A stretch of 64,000 nt of DNA, taken from Anaerolineaceae bacterium. Lineage in GTDB: Bacteria > Chloroflexota > Anaerolineae > Aggregatilineales > Phototrophicaceae. The notes below the pieces were generated by a model that made no database searches, had not been told where the DNA came from, and saw only the letters and a program-made list of their open reading frames with translations. Where the stretch lies: the NCBI GenBank assembly GCA_002702065.1, contig NZXX01000010.1:97342-161341 (forward strand). The letters run 5' to 3'. This document shows, piece by piece, positions 51,908-59,851 of the stretch. Numbering within the stretch: the first letter of the stretch is position 1; the number at the start of each line of letters is the position of its first letter. A program made the position numbers and the translations under genes.

Positions 51908-53173
51908 ATGTTGACACAGGCGATAACACGCGTACCCCCCCTCGCAGCAGTACGGCGGCGTTTGCCAGAAGGCGAACCCGTAGAGATTGAGACGCGGCTG
52001 ATCAACGAATGGCAGCGGCTGGAACTGGCGCAACAAGTCCACAACAAGCACATCGCTATCGGCATTGGCAGCCGGGGTGTCGCCGAGATCCCGGCTATTG
52101 CGCGCAGTCTGGTCAATCTGGTGCGGACCAGCGGCGGCTTTCCGTTTATTGTCCCGGCGATGGGCAGTCATGGTGGGGCGACACCCGCAGGTCAGCTCGA
52201 CGTGCTGGCGGGGTTGGGCGTCACGGAGGAGAGTATTGGCTGTCCGGTGCGGGCCACGATGGATACCGTCATCATGGGCGAAACTGCCGATGGCTTTCCG
52301 CTGCATCTGGACCGCAATGTCGCCGAAGCCGATGGGCTGATCATCGCCAATCGCGTCAAAATCCACACGGATTTTCATGGCCCGCACGAAAGCGGCCTGC
52401 TCAAAATGCTGGCGATTGGGCTGGGCAAGGAAAACGGCGCGGCCAAACATCACAGCTATGGCGTGCATGGCCTGCGTGACATCATGCCGGAAGTCGCCAA
52501 AGCCCTGCTGCAGCATGTCAACCTGATCGCGGGAGTCGCCACGGTGGAAGATGGCTATCATCGCCCGGTCATCCTCGAACTGCTGCGGTCCGACGGCATT
52601 GTGACGGGTGAACAGCGCCTGCTCGATGAAGCCCGCCGCCTGATGCCGCGCCTGCCGGTGGATGATATTGACGTGCTGATTGTCGATCTGCTGGGCAAGG
52701 ACATCAGCGGTACAGGCATGGATACCAATGTGATTGGGCGGCTGCGCATCGAGGGCGAACAGGAGCCGGACTCGCCGCGAGTCAAAGCGCTGGTGGTGCT
52801 CGACCTGACGGACGCCTCGCATGGCAATGCCACCGGGGTGGGGCTGGCGGATTTCACCACGCAGCGGCTGCTCGACAAAATTGACTTCCCCACGACGACC
52901 AAGAATATTTTCACCAGCGGCTTTCTGGCACGTGGGCGTATCCCGCTGGTATATGAAACCGACGAGGCCGCCATCAATGCCGCGCTGGATTACCTGTTCC
53001 GCGCCAACCCGGCAGCGCGTGATTCCGCCCGGATTGTGCGCATTCGCAGCACGCTCGATCTTGAACATATTCAGGTGTCTGCCAGCCTGCTCGACGAAGT
53101 GCGGGCCAGTGACGGCTTTCTGGATGTGGGCGCGCCGCACCCGCTGGACTTTGCGGATGGATCGCTTCTTTAA
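51908..53173 (+). CDS. LarA-like (DUF2088) nickel-pincer-type isomerase homologue
   Basis: This is a 421-residue protein resembling lactate racemase LarA. The N-terminal domain holds VPAMGSHGGATPAGQLDVL and ANRVKIHTDFHGPHESGLLK. The His residues and the Lys in LLKMLAIGLGKENGA correspond by pattern to the residues that hold the nickel-pincer cofactor in LarA. The C-terminal part is less conserved. The family racemises or epimerises hydroxy acids. No larB, larC or larE genes for the cofactor lie in the window. ATG 51908 is preferred to an unsupported upstream start. Its substrate could be a hydroxy acid of the 29-33 kb catabolic set (speculative). Confidence 0.78.
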   Translation: MLTQAITRVPPLAAVRRRLPEGEPVEIETRLINEWQRLELAQQVHNKHIAIGIGSRGVAEIPAIARSLVNLVRTSGGFPFIVPAMGSHGGATPAGQLDVLAGLGVTEESIGCPVRATMDTVIMGETADGFPLHLDRNVAEADGLIIANRVKIHTDFHGPHESGLLKMLAIGLGKENGAAKHHSYGVHGLRDIMPEVAKALLQHVNLIAGVATVEDGYHRPVILELLRSDGIVTGEQRLLDEARRLMPRLPVDDIDVLIVDLLGKDISGTGMDTNVIGRLRIEGEQEPDSPRVKALVVLDLTDASHGNATGVGLADFTTQRLLDKIDFPTTTKNIFTSGFLARGRIPLVYETDEAAINAALDYLFRANPAARDSARIVRIRSTLDLEHIQVSASLLDEVRASDGFLDVGAPHPLDFADGSLL

Positions 53174-53197
53174 CGCAAAGGCGCAAAGCCGCAAAGG
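53174..53197. repeat. Three tandem CGCAAAG(G/C) units
   Basis: CGCAAAGG, CGCAAAGC, CGCAAAGG lie head to tail immediately after the LarA-like stop codon (53171-53173). This small repeat type is common between genes in many environmental genomes (from memory, not checked here). Confidence 0.6.
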
Positions 53198-53244
53198 ATG
53201 AAAGCACGGTTATAATAGGGGAAAGAAGGTCAGCGAGGTGGGTC

Positions 53245-53763
53245 ATGTTCTTACAACAGCAGATGACCGCTGAAGAATTTATTGCCCTTGCAGAGCAGCA
53301 CCCGGACAAGCGCTTTGATTTCATTGATGGGGAGATTGTCGAGGTGTCGCCGAAACCGCTGCATGGCATGATTCAGGTCAACTTTGCCGCCGCCCTCCAC
53401 GCTTACAACAAACGGAATCCGGTCGGTGTGGTGTATACCGAAGTGCTGCATGTCCTGCACGACGTGAAGTTTATCCCCGACATCAGCATTAATCACGCCA
53501 CTCTCGACGATTACCTGACTGACCCGCCGTTAATTGCAATAGAAATTCGTTCGGATACCCAATCAAGAGCGTCTCAGCGGCGCAAAGCACAGGATTATAT
53601 TCAGCACGGCACGCCGCTGGTTGTGCTGGTTCTGCCCGGCGAGGGTTTTGAAGTCTTTCGGCCCGGCAAGGAAGCTGCAGTGCTTTCGCTTGACGACGTA
53701 TTTGATGGGGGCGACGAATTACCCGGCTTCAAGGCAGTGGTCCGTGACATGCTGATGTTCTGA
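53245..53763 (+). CDS. Uma2-family (DUF820) endonuclease-like protein, second copy
   Basis: This is a 172-residue PD-(D/E)XK-type protein. MTAEEFIALAEQHPDKRFDF and DGEIVEVSPKP form the N-terminal signature, KFIPDISI brings the Asp, and LIAIEIRSDTQSRASQRRKA brings the Glu and Lys/Arg. It is shorter and clearly diverged from the copy at 10506 (only the fold signature is shared). A direct ATG with AGCGAGG upstream is present. Function in vivo is unknown. Confidence 0.88.
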   Translation: MFLQQQMTAEEFIALAEQHPDKRFDFIDGEIVEVSPKPLHGMIQVNFAAALHAYNKRNPVGVVYTEVLHVLHDVKFIPDISINHATLDDYLTDPPLIAIEIRSDTQSRASQRRKAQDYIQHGTPLVVLVLPGEGFEVFRPGKEAAVLSLDDVFDGGDELPGFKAVVRDMLMF

Positions 53764-53938
53764 TCGGCTTCGCTTCTCCGAAATCTCCTGACGACCCTAA
53801 AACTCAACTTGGTGCAAACCCGAACCTGACGCCACATGTAAACCAATTTCGCCCGGATGAGGCGTGGCTCTAAAGGCAGCTGGCCGTTGTTGGTATACTC
53901 GGTATCCATCTCAGCGAAACATTTCGAGAGGAAGACTC

Positions 53939-55528
53939 ATGACTGATTATCCCAGCGGTGTTGAGATCACCGGGCCGATTACGCCGGAATTTGCCGAAAT
54001 CCTGACGCCGGAAGCGGTGGCATTTCTGGCGAAACTGGCACGTGACTTTACCGGACGCCGCGATGAACTGCTGCAAAAGCGGCAGGAACGGCAGGCTGCG
54101 ATTGACGCCGGGGCCGCGCTCGATTTTCTACCGGAAACGAAACATATCCGCGAGGGCGACTGGAAGGTTGCGCCTATCCCGGCTGATTTGCAGGACCGGC
54201 GCACCGAGATCACCGGGCCGACCGACCGCAAGATGGTCATTAACGCGCTCAACAGCGGGGCGAAGGTCTTCATGGCGGATTTTGAGGATGCCAACTCGCC
54301 GACGTGGTTCAACATGGTCGATGGCCAGATCAACATGCGCGACGCGGTACGCCGCACCATCACCTTCACCAACCCCGATGGCCGCTTCTACGAGCTGAAT
54401 GAGCAAACCGCAACGCTGCTGATTCGTCCGCGCGGCTGGCACCTGAGCGAGAAACACTTCCTGGTCGATGACAAGCCGATTCCCGGTGGGTTGTTCGACT
54501 TTGGTCTGTACTTCTTCCACAATGCCCGCGAACTGCTGAACCGGGGCAGCGGGCCCTACTTTTATCTGCCCAAGCTGGAAAGCCATCTGGAAGCGCGGCT
54601 GTGGAACGATGTGTTCAACCGGGCACAGGATGAACTCGGCATCCCGCGCGGCAGCATCCGGGCGACGGTGCTGATTGAGACGATCAAGGCGACGTTTGAA
54701 ACGGACGAAATTCTGTACGAACTGCGTGAGCATTCCGCCGGGCTGAATTGTGGCCGCTGGGATTACATCTTCAGCTACATCAAGACCTTCCGCAACCGGC
54801 CTGATTATCTGCTGCCGGACCGGGCGCAGGTGACGATGACGGTTCCGTTCATGCGCAATTACACCCTCAATGTGATTAAGGACTGCCACAAACGCGGCAT
54901 CCATGCGATGGGCGGTATGGCGGCGCAGATTCCGATTCGCAGCGACCCGGAAGTCAACGCCAAGGCGCTGGAAAAAGTGCGGCAGGACAAGCTGCGCGAG
55001 GCGCAGGACGGGCATGATGGTACATGGGTGGCGCACCCCGGCCTGATCCCGGTGGCGAATGAAGTCTTTGATGAACTGATGCCCCAGCCGAACCAGATTG
55101 ACCGCCAGCGCGACGACGTGCATGTGACGGCCAGCGATCTGCTGACGCCCAGCGAAGGCACCATTACGGAGCAGGGGATACGCTGGAACCTGAAGGTCGG
55201 CATCCAGTATCTGGAGGCATGGCTGGGGGGGAACGGCTGCGTGCCGCTGTACTACCTGATGGAAGACGCCGCCACCGCCGAGATCAGCCGCATGCAGGTG
55301 TGGCAGTGGCTGCATCACAATGCCACGCTGGAAGATGGCCGCACGCTGACGACCGAACTTTATGCGCAGCTGCTCGATGAAGAAATGGACGCCATCCGCG
55401 AGGAAATTGGCGCGGCGCGGTTCGATGGCGGGCACTTTGACCGGGCGAAGACTCTGTTCGACGAGATGATCCGCAGCGATGAGCCGGTCGAATTCCTGAC
55501 GATCCCGGCATACGACGAGATTGATTAG
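53939..55528 (+). CDS. aceB: Malate synthase A
   Basis: This is a 529-residue enzyme condensing glyoxylate and acetyl-CoA to malate, close to the usual length of malate synthase A. Landmarks are IRPRGWHLSEKH, the signature IKATFETDEILYELREHSAG, and LNCGRWDYIFSYIKTFRN with catalytic and Mg-binding acids. GTWVAHPGLIPVANEVFDELM and ETKHIREGDWKVAPIPADL are also present. ATG 53939 follows GAGGAAGA; an in-frame extension upstream is ignored. Isocitrate lyase is not in the window, so it may serve the glyoxylate cycle from a distant locus or glyoxylate formed from other acids. Confidence 0.95.
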   Translation: MTDYPSGVEITGPITPEFAEILTPEAVAFLAKLARDFTGRRDELLQKRQERQAAIDAGAALDFLPETKHIREGDWKVAPIPADLQDRRTEITGPTDRKMVINALNSGAKVFMADFEDANSPTWFNMVDGQINMRDAVRRTITFTNPDGRFYELNEQTATLLIRPRGWHLSEKHFLVDDKPIPGGLFDFGLYFFHNARELLNRGSGPYFYLPKLESHLEARLWNDVFNRAQDELGIPRGSIRATVLIETIKATFETDEILYELREHSAGLNCGRWDYIFSYIKTFRNRPDYLLPDRAQVTMTVPFMRNYTLNVIKDCHKRGIHAMGGMAAQIPIRSDPEVNAKALEKVRQDKLREAQDGHDGTWVAHPGLIPVANEVFDELMPQPNQIDRQRDDVHVTASDLLTPSEGTITEQGIRWNLKVGIQYLEAWLGGNGCVPLYYLMEDAATAEISRMQVWQWLHHNATLEDGRTLTTELYAQLLDEEMDAIREEIGAARFDGGHFDRAKTLFDEMIRSDEPVEFLTIPAYDEID

Positions 55529-55534
55529 CGCGGA

Positions 55535-55565
55535 TAGTCGTCAGTTTTCAGTCGTCAGTGATCAG
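55535..55565. repeat. TCAGT-rich short dispersed repeat, copy 2
   Basis: TAGTCGTCAGTTTTCAGTCGTCAGTGATCAG repeats the TCAGT core. Its first 19 bases differ at two positions from 2633-2651. Confidence 0.55.
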
Positions 55566-55577
55566 ATGTGAATTGTA

Positions 55578-55600
55578 TGGGCGACCTATGTGGTCGCCCA
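55578..55600. repeat. TGGGCGACC palindrome between convergent genes
   Basis: TGGGCGACC (55578-55586) and GGTCGCCCA (55592-55600) form a perfect 9-bp stem with a 5-nt loop and no T tract, between malate synthase and the convergent toroid-fold gene. The GTATGGGC and GCCCAGTA flanks resemble the TAGGGGC palindromes in this window. Confidence 0.7.
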
Positions 55601-55608
55601 GTAATGCT

Positions 55609-56646
55609 TTACACCTCGCGCATATCCCGTGTGATCACCGCCGAATGATAAAGCTCTGGTAAGTCCCAGCCGAAACGGTAGGGGTGCTCGGAGGGGTAGT
55701 CATTGGGGAACGTCTCTTGCAGCAGGCCAAAGGTGTGCGTCATCGCCAGCATGGAGTGCGGGTTGCCGCAGTAGTAATCCTGATGCTGGATAAACATGTC
55801 GCGCATCATTGCATTGGCCTTCGCCAGCGCGGCGACAGCGTCATCCTCGCGGTAGCCGATGCGTGGGGCCAGCCGGGTCAGCACGTAGATGGCATCCATG
55901 GTATGGAAGCGCGTCGGGATCGATTCCCATACCCCCTCATCGTTTTGTAGCTCCAGCAAAGTATCCAGAATTTTCTCCGGCATCGGCGGGATACGTCCGG
56001 TTGCCAGATGCAGAGTGGTGTAGGCGAAAGTGCGGCTGATATTCGTGCGGCCCACCGGCCACGCGCCGTTTTCCGGGTTCTGCTGCTCGACGATCTTCTG
56101 AAAGAAAACCTCGGTCCAGGCTGGGTCGTTCAGGCTGGCCAGCACGGGCACCAGACCGAGCACCTCATGATGATTGCCATTGCCGCCCGCCCGCCAGTCG
56201 AAGCTGTCGAACCACCGGGCCAGGCCATCAGGTGTCAGCACCGGGGTCAGAAAACGCGGTGGATGCAGCAGCTGCGCGCCAATGATGTTGAGTACCCGAA
56301 CGGTTTGCCAGAAGGCATGCGCGTCACAATGGCCTTGCCCGCCCGGCCCCTGATCATGGCGGATGCGACCGGTATCCGGCTCCTGAATGCCCTGGAGGTA
56401 TGCGCGGATGGCGTCGGGGTCCGGGTCACCGACATGCTGGTCATTCGTGGCAAACCGAATCCAGATCATATCGGTTGAACTCATCGGATTGACGCCAATG
56501 GTGTCATTCTGACGAAAGCCGCCGGTTGCCGGGTCGAATAATGCCACCGACCAGTTGTGCAATCCCTCGCGCAGCGCGTCGAGGAAACGGTCTGAATGAA
56601 TAATCGTGGGGTCAAGGGGTAGGTTCTGCGTTGTTTTATTCACCAT
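55609..56646 (-). CDS. Unknown protein with predicted alpha/alpha-toroid fold
   Basis: This is a 345-residue cytoplasmic protein without signal peptide. Repeated helix pairs with patterns such as FLDALREGLHNWSVALFDP, AFWQTVRVLNIIGAQ, LQNDEGVWESIPTRF and MDAIYVLTRLA resemble terpenoid-cyclase/prenyltransferase or glycosyl-hydrolase toroids. The QNPENGAWP and QNDEGVWE units look like the QxxxGxW repeats of that superfamily. No DDXXD motif is seen. ATG 56646 follows AAAGG. It is divergent from the GntR regulator, and the spacer holds operator-like sites, so it may process whatever the importer brings in (inference). Confidence 0.68.
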   Translation of the reverse strand: MVNKTTQNLPLDPTIIHSDRFLDALREGLHNWSVALFDPATGGFRQNDTIGVNPMSSTDMIWIRFATNDQHVGDPDPDAIRAYLQGIQEPDTGRIRHDQGPGGQGHCDAHAFWQTVRVLNIIGAQLLHPPRFLTPVLTPDGLARWFDSFDWRAGGNGNHHEVLGLVPVLASLNDPAWTEVFFQKIVEQQNPENGAWPVGRTNISRTFAYTTLHLATGRIPPMPEKILDTLLELQNDEGVWESIPTRFHTMDAIYVLTRLAPRIGYREDDAVAALAKANAMMRDMFIQHQDYYCGNPHSMLAMTHTFGLLQETFPNDYPSEHPYRFGWDLPELYHSAVITRDMREV

Positions 56647-56800
56647 AATTGCCTTTATAAAAATCTCTCTGTCTCAATTGTAACGTTTTTACAGGCGATG
56701 GGGTGGGGCAGTTGCGGGCTGTGGCTTGCGATTGTTACTACACTTGTATGGTATAGATGAATCTTTTTGCAATGAATATATAAATTCGTTATCCTATAGT

Positions 56801-56830
56801 GTATACGAAATACGGTATCTATGTATACCG
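56801..56830 (+). promoter_or_regulatory. Paired GTATAC operator-like sites for the GntR regulator
   Basis: GTATAC occurs at 56801-56806 and 56823-56828, 22 bp apart or about two helical turns. The second is in the inverted repeat CGGTAT (56813-56818) / ATACCG (56825-56830). The FadR-subfamily consensus has GT..AC half sites, so autoregulation by the gene at 56844 is likely. Confidence 0.6.
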
Positions 56831-56843
56831 AAGGAATTATATT

Positions 56844-57512
56844 GTGAGCCTGGATTTCAAGCCTGTGCGCGCCAATCTGGGTCAGCAGGTTTTTGAATAT
56901 TTGTTGGAAAATATTTATAAAATGGATCTTCTTCCTGGCAGCCGACTCGGTGTTGGCGAGATTGCCGATCAACTGGGAATCAGCCGCAGCCCGGTACGCG
57001 ACGCCCTGCATTTGCTGGTCGCCGAGGGGTTGGTCGAGTACGGCAAGAACAACGGTTATCACGTTGTTGGCATCAACCGCAAATATATCGAAGACGTATT
57101 CGTGGCCCGGCGCACGCTGGAACCCGCAGCGCTGCGGCTGGCGGCGGTTGACCTTGACGAAACACGTGTCCGGCAATTATGTGAGACATGGCAGCAGCTC
57201 CGCACCCCGCCTTCCTCCGACGCAGAAATCCTCGAACTTCACATGAACGCAGACAGCCAGCTTCACCAGGCGATGGGTGAAATGTGTGGCAACGCCGTGT
57301 TGCAAGACATGGTGACGAAAGTTGTCAACAAGTCTGCCTGGATTCGCCGCTGGGTTTATGCCAACGGCGTGCCCGATTCGCATCTGATGACGATGGCAGA
57401 CGAACATTTGCAAATTCTGGAAGCTTTGCTTGCTAACCGGCCAGAAGAAGCTGCCGGTTTGCTGGACCGCCACCTGACTCTGGGGCAGGCGGTCGCACTC
57501 GACTATCTCTAG
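56844..57512 (+). CDS. GntR-family regulator, FadR/FCD subfamily
   Basis: This is a 222-residue regulator. The winged helix-turn-helix spans about residues 10-75 (LGVGEIADQLGISRSPVRDALHLL...GYHVVG) and the FCD ligand-binding helices about 80-215, ending DEHLQILEALLANRPEEAAGLLDRHLT. The subfamily senses small carboxylates, amino acids or sugar acids. The GTG at 56844 has GAAGGA about nine bases before it; a further in-frame upstream start would overlap the operator-like sites. It is divergent from the toroid-fold gene and directly precedes the ABC importer, so it probably controls both. Confidence 0.88.
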   Translation: MSLDFKPVRANLGQQVFEYLLENIYKMDLLPGSRLGVGEIADQLGISRSPVRDALHLLVAEGLVEYGKNNGYHVVGINRKYIEDVFVARRTLEPAALRLAAVDLDETRVRQLCETWQQLRTPPSSDAEILELHMNADSQLHQAMGEMCGNAVLQDMVTKVVNKSAWIRRWVYANGVPDSHLMTMADEHLQILEALLANRPEEAAGLLDRHLTLGQAVALDYL

Positions 57513-57597
57513 AACGTGCGCAGTAACCGTCTGGCAGCAGCCGACGTGTCTTTGGGGGATCATCGCAGCGAACTGCGTGACTTCTTACCTGTAGGCA

Positions 57598-57619
57598 AAG
57601 GAGGTGTATGTCTTCGTAG
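57598..57619 (+). promoter_or_regulatory. Strong ribosome site with a three-codon reading frame
   Basis: AAAGGAGGT (57598-57605) precedes ATG TCT TCG TAG (57608-57619). The frame encodes only three residues before the stop and lies about 55 bases before the binding-protein ATG at 57673, in the transcript leader. It may be chance or a translation-coupling leader. Confidence 0.35.
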
Positions 57620-57672
57620 AGCAGCCACGAAATATTATTCTGTTCGCTTGCTAGATGTTGAGGCAGGAAATT

Positions 57673-59562
57673 ATGTTAAAACGTGTTGCAACTATTCGTT
57701 TTCTGGCATTTCTTACCCTCATTGTCCTGATCAGCGCGGGTCCGATCGGCGCGCAGGACATGACCTATACCCAGGCCCCCATGTTGGACGATATGGTGGC
57801 ATCCGGTGATCTGCCCCCGGTGGCAGACCGCCTCCCGGCTAACCCGCTGGTGGTCGAGCCGATTGAGAGTATCGGCGAATATGGCGGCACCTGGCGGCGT
57901 GCCTTCCGCGGTGTGGCCGACTTCCACGCTTATGGCCGCACGGTTTATGACCCCGTTCTGCGCTGGCCGCGCGACCCATCCGACGGTGTGCAGCCCGGCC
58001 TGGCCGAACGCTGGGAATGGAACGACGACAACACCGAACTGACGCTGTTCTTCCGTGAGGGGTTGAAGTGGTCGGACGGTACACCCTGGACCGTCGATGA
58101 CGTCATCTTCTGGTGGGAAGCCATCGAGACAGACGAAAATATCACCCCGGCTATTCACAGTGAGTGGGTCGTGAATGGCGAACCGATGGAACTGGAGAAA
58201 GTCGACGATTACACCATTACGCTCAAGTTTGCCGGGCCGAATGGTCTGGCGCTTTCGGTTGGCCTGGCTTTCCACGGGCATCAGTGGCCGCTGGCCTTCG
58301 AGCGTTTCGGCTTCTTTGCGCCCAAACACTACCTCGAACAATTCCACCCGGCCTACAGCGACAGCGGTGACTATCAGCTCTTCGAAGAAAAAGCCAACGA
58401 CTTCAACGTTGAACGTCCCGTGATGTGGGCCTGGAAGGTCGTCCAGTGGGAACCGGGCGCGACGGAGATGATTACCGAGCGCAACCCGTACTACTGGAAG
58501 GTCGACCCCGAAGGCAAGCAGCTGCCGTATATCGACCGTCAGCGCTACACGCTGGTTGAGGATAATTCGGCGATCAACGTGCTGGCAATCGCTGGCGAGA
58601 TCGACATGCAGCATCGTGGCATTGATCTGGCATCGTACCCGGTCTATCAGGAAAACGCCGAAGCTGGTGATTTCCATATGCTGCTGTGGCCGACGGCGTC
58701 CGCCGCCCATACCGCTCTGTTCCTGAACCAGAGCTACGGCGATATGCAGTATCGCGAACTGTTCCAGCAGCTTGAGTTCCGGCAGGCGATGTCGATTGCT
58801 ATTGACCGCGACACCATCAACGAAGTCGCTGTACTGGGGCAGGGTGTGCCGCGTACCTCAACGGTGGTGCCGGATTCACCATTCTATGATCCCGAATGGG
58901 AAGATCAGTACGCGCAGTTCGACCCGGATGGCGCGGCTGCCATGCTGGATGAACTGGGTCTGGCTGTCGGCGGCGATGGTTTCCGCACTTTTGCCGATGG
59001 CACGCCGATTGAACTGGTGATCGAGACATCCGAAACCAGTGGTGCGCGCCTCGATGCGCTGGAGCTGGTGGCGGAAAACTGGAATAACGTCGGCGTGAAA
59101 ACCGAGGTTCGTCCCTCGACCCGTGATATCTACTGGCCGAAAGCGGGTGCGAATGAAGTCATGATTGCGACATGGGGCCTCGACCGCGGCCTGACGCCGA
59201 TGGTGGACCCGGTGTATCAGTTCCCGTTTGACGAGCGTTCTTGGATGGCCCCGGCCTTTGGTACGTGGTACAAGACCGGTGGTGAGCTGGGCGAAGAACC
59301 GACGGACATCTTCAAGCAGGCGATGGCGCTGTATGACGAATATCGCGTCACGGCGGACGAAGCCCGGCAGATGGAAATCGGCACGGAACTGGTGCGCATG
59401 TCGACCCAGAACCTGTGGACAATCGGTCTGGTGGGCATGGTCCCCGGCCCGGTGGTGGTCAAGAACAACTTCCATAATGTTGCCGAAAACCACACATCGG
59501 ACTGGATCATTATGACACCCGGCACGCAGGACCCGGCACACTACTACTTCTCCAGCGAGTAA
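57673..59562 (+). CDS. ABC importer substrate-binding protein (SBP_bac_5), second system
   Basis: This is a 629-residue extracellular binding protein, larger than the one at 16918. The signal peptide is KRVATIRFLAFLTLIVLISA with GPIGAQ. The mature part has IGEYGGTWRRAFRGVADFH, GLAERWEWNDDNTELTLFFREG with LKWSDGTPWTVDDVIFWWEA, and QAMSIAIDRDTIN. This long form with an EYGGTWR-type start is frequent in Chloroflexota and may bind oligosaccharides as well as peptides. AGGAAA precedes the ATG at 57673. It opens a complete importer operon under the GntR regulator. Confidence 0.92.
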   Translation: MLKRVATIRFLAFLTLIVLISAGPIGAQDMTYTQAPMLDDMVASGDLPPVADRLPANPLVVEPIESIGEYGGTWRRAFRGVADFHAYGRTVYDPVLRWPRDPSDGVQPGLAERWEWNDDNTELTLFFREGLKWSDGTPWTVDDVIFWWEAIETDENITPAIHSEWVVNGEPMELEKVDDYTITLKFAGPNGLALSVGLAFHGHQWPLAFERFGFFAPKHYLEQFHPAYSDSGDYQLFEEKANDFNVERPVMWAWKVVQWEPGATEMITERNPYYWKVDPEGKQLPYIDRQRYTLVEDNSAINVLAIAGEIDMQHRGIDLASYPVYQENAEAGDFHMLLWPTASAAHTALFLNQSYGDMQYRELFQQLEFRQAMSIAIDRDTINEVAVLGQGVPRTSTVVPDSPFYDPEWEDQYAQFDPDGAAAMLDELGLAVGGDGFRTFADGTPIELVIETSETSGARLDALELVAENWNNVGVKTEVRPSTRDIYWPKAGANEVMIATWGLDRGLTPMVDPVYQFPFDERSWMAPAFGTWYKTGGELGEEPTDIFKQAMALYDEYRVTADEARQMEIGTELVRMSTQNLWTIGLVGMVPGPVVVKNNFHNVAENHTSDWIIMTPGTQDPAHYYFSSE

Positions 59563-59584
59563 CGTTCTATCTGTGAATTGAGCA

Positions 59585-59621
59585 GGGCACAGCGCACCCT
59601 AAAGGCAGAAACGCTGTGCCC
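59585..59621. repeat. GGGCACAGCG inverted repeat
   Basis: GGGCACAGCG (59585-59594) and CGCTGTGCCC (59612-59621) are perfect inverted repeats, with AGGG and CCCT outer ends like the TAGGGGC group. It lies between the binding protein and the permease gene. Confidence 0.65.
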
Positions 59622-59700
59622 CTATCGTTTCGGGATGCGGGAAGGCCGTGAATGGTGCCGATGGCGTCATCATCTGTATGCAAGTGTGCTGCTTCACTGA

Positions 59701-59761
59701 ACCCCCTCCGTCTGCCTGCGGCAGCCACCTCCCCTGAATTCGGGGGAGGCCGGGAGGGGGT
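59701..59761. repeat. 61-bp nested palindromic element, ACCCCCTCC ends
   Basis: Outer inverted repeats ACCCCCTCC (59701-59709) and GGAGGGGGT (59753-59761) enclose CCTCCCC/GGGGAGG pairing around TGAATTCG and a smaller CTGCC/GGCAG hairpin. No ORF. It resembles a short mobile palindrome of the REP type placed inside the importer operon. Confidence 0.7.
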
Positions 59762-59851
59762 CACGGGTAAAAGACTGAAAAATGTGTTCGCCAACTCCAT
59801 CTATAACGACTTTCCCTCACCGGTGACCGGTGTTTTGTTGAGGCGTAACGT

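Noticed and set aside
51869..53194. 441-codon minus-strand ORF opposite the LarA-like gene
   Set aside because: Antisense shadow: the plus strand shows conserved family motifs, the minus strand none.
54128..55435. 435-codon minus-strand ORF opposite malate synthase
   Set aside because: Antisense shadow of a well-conserved enzyme.
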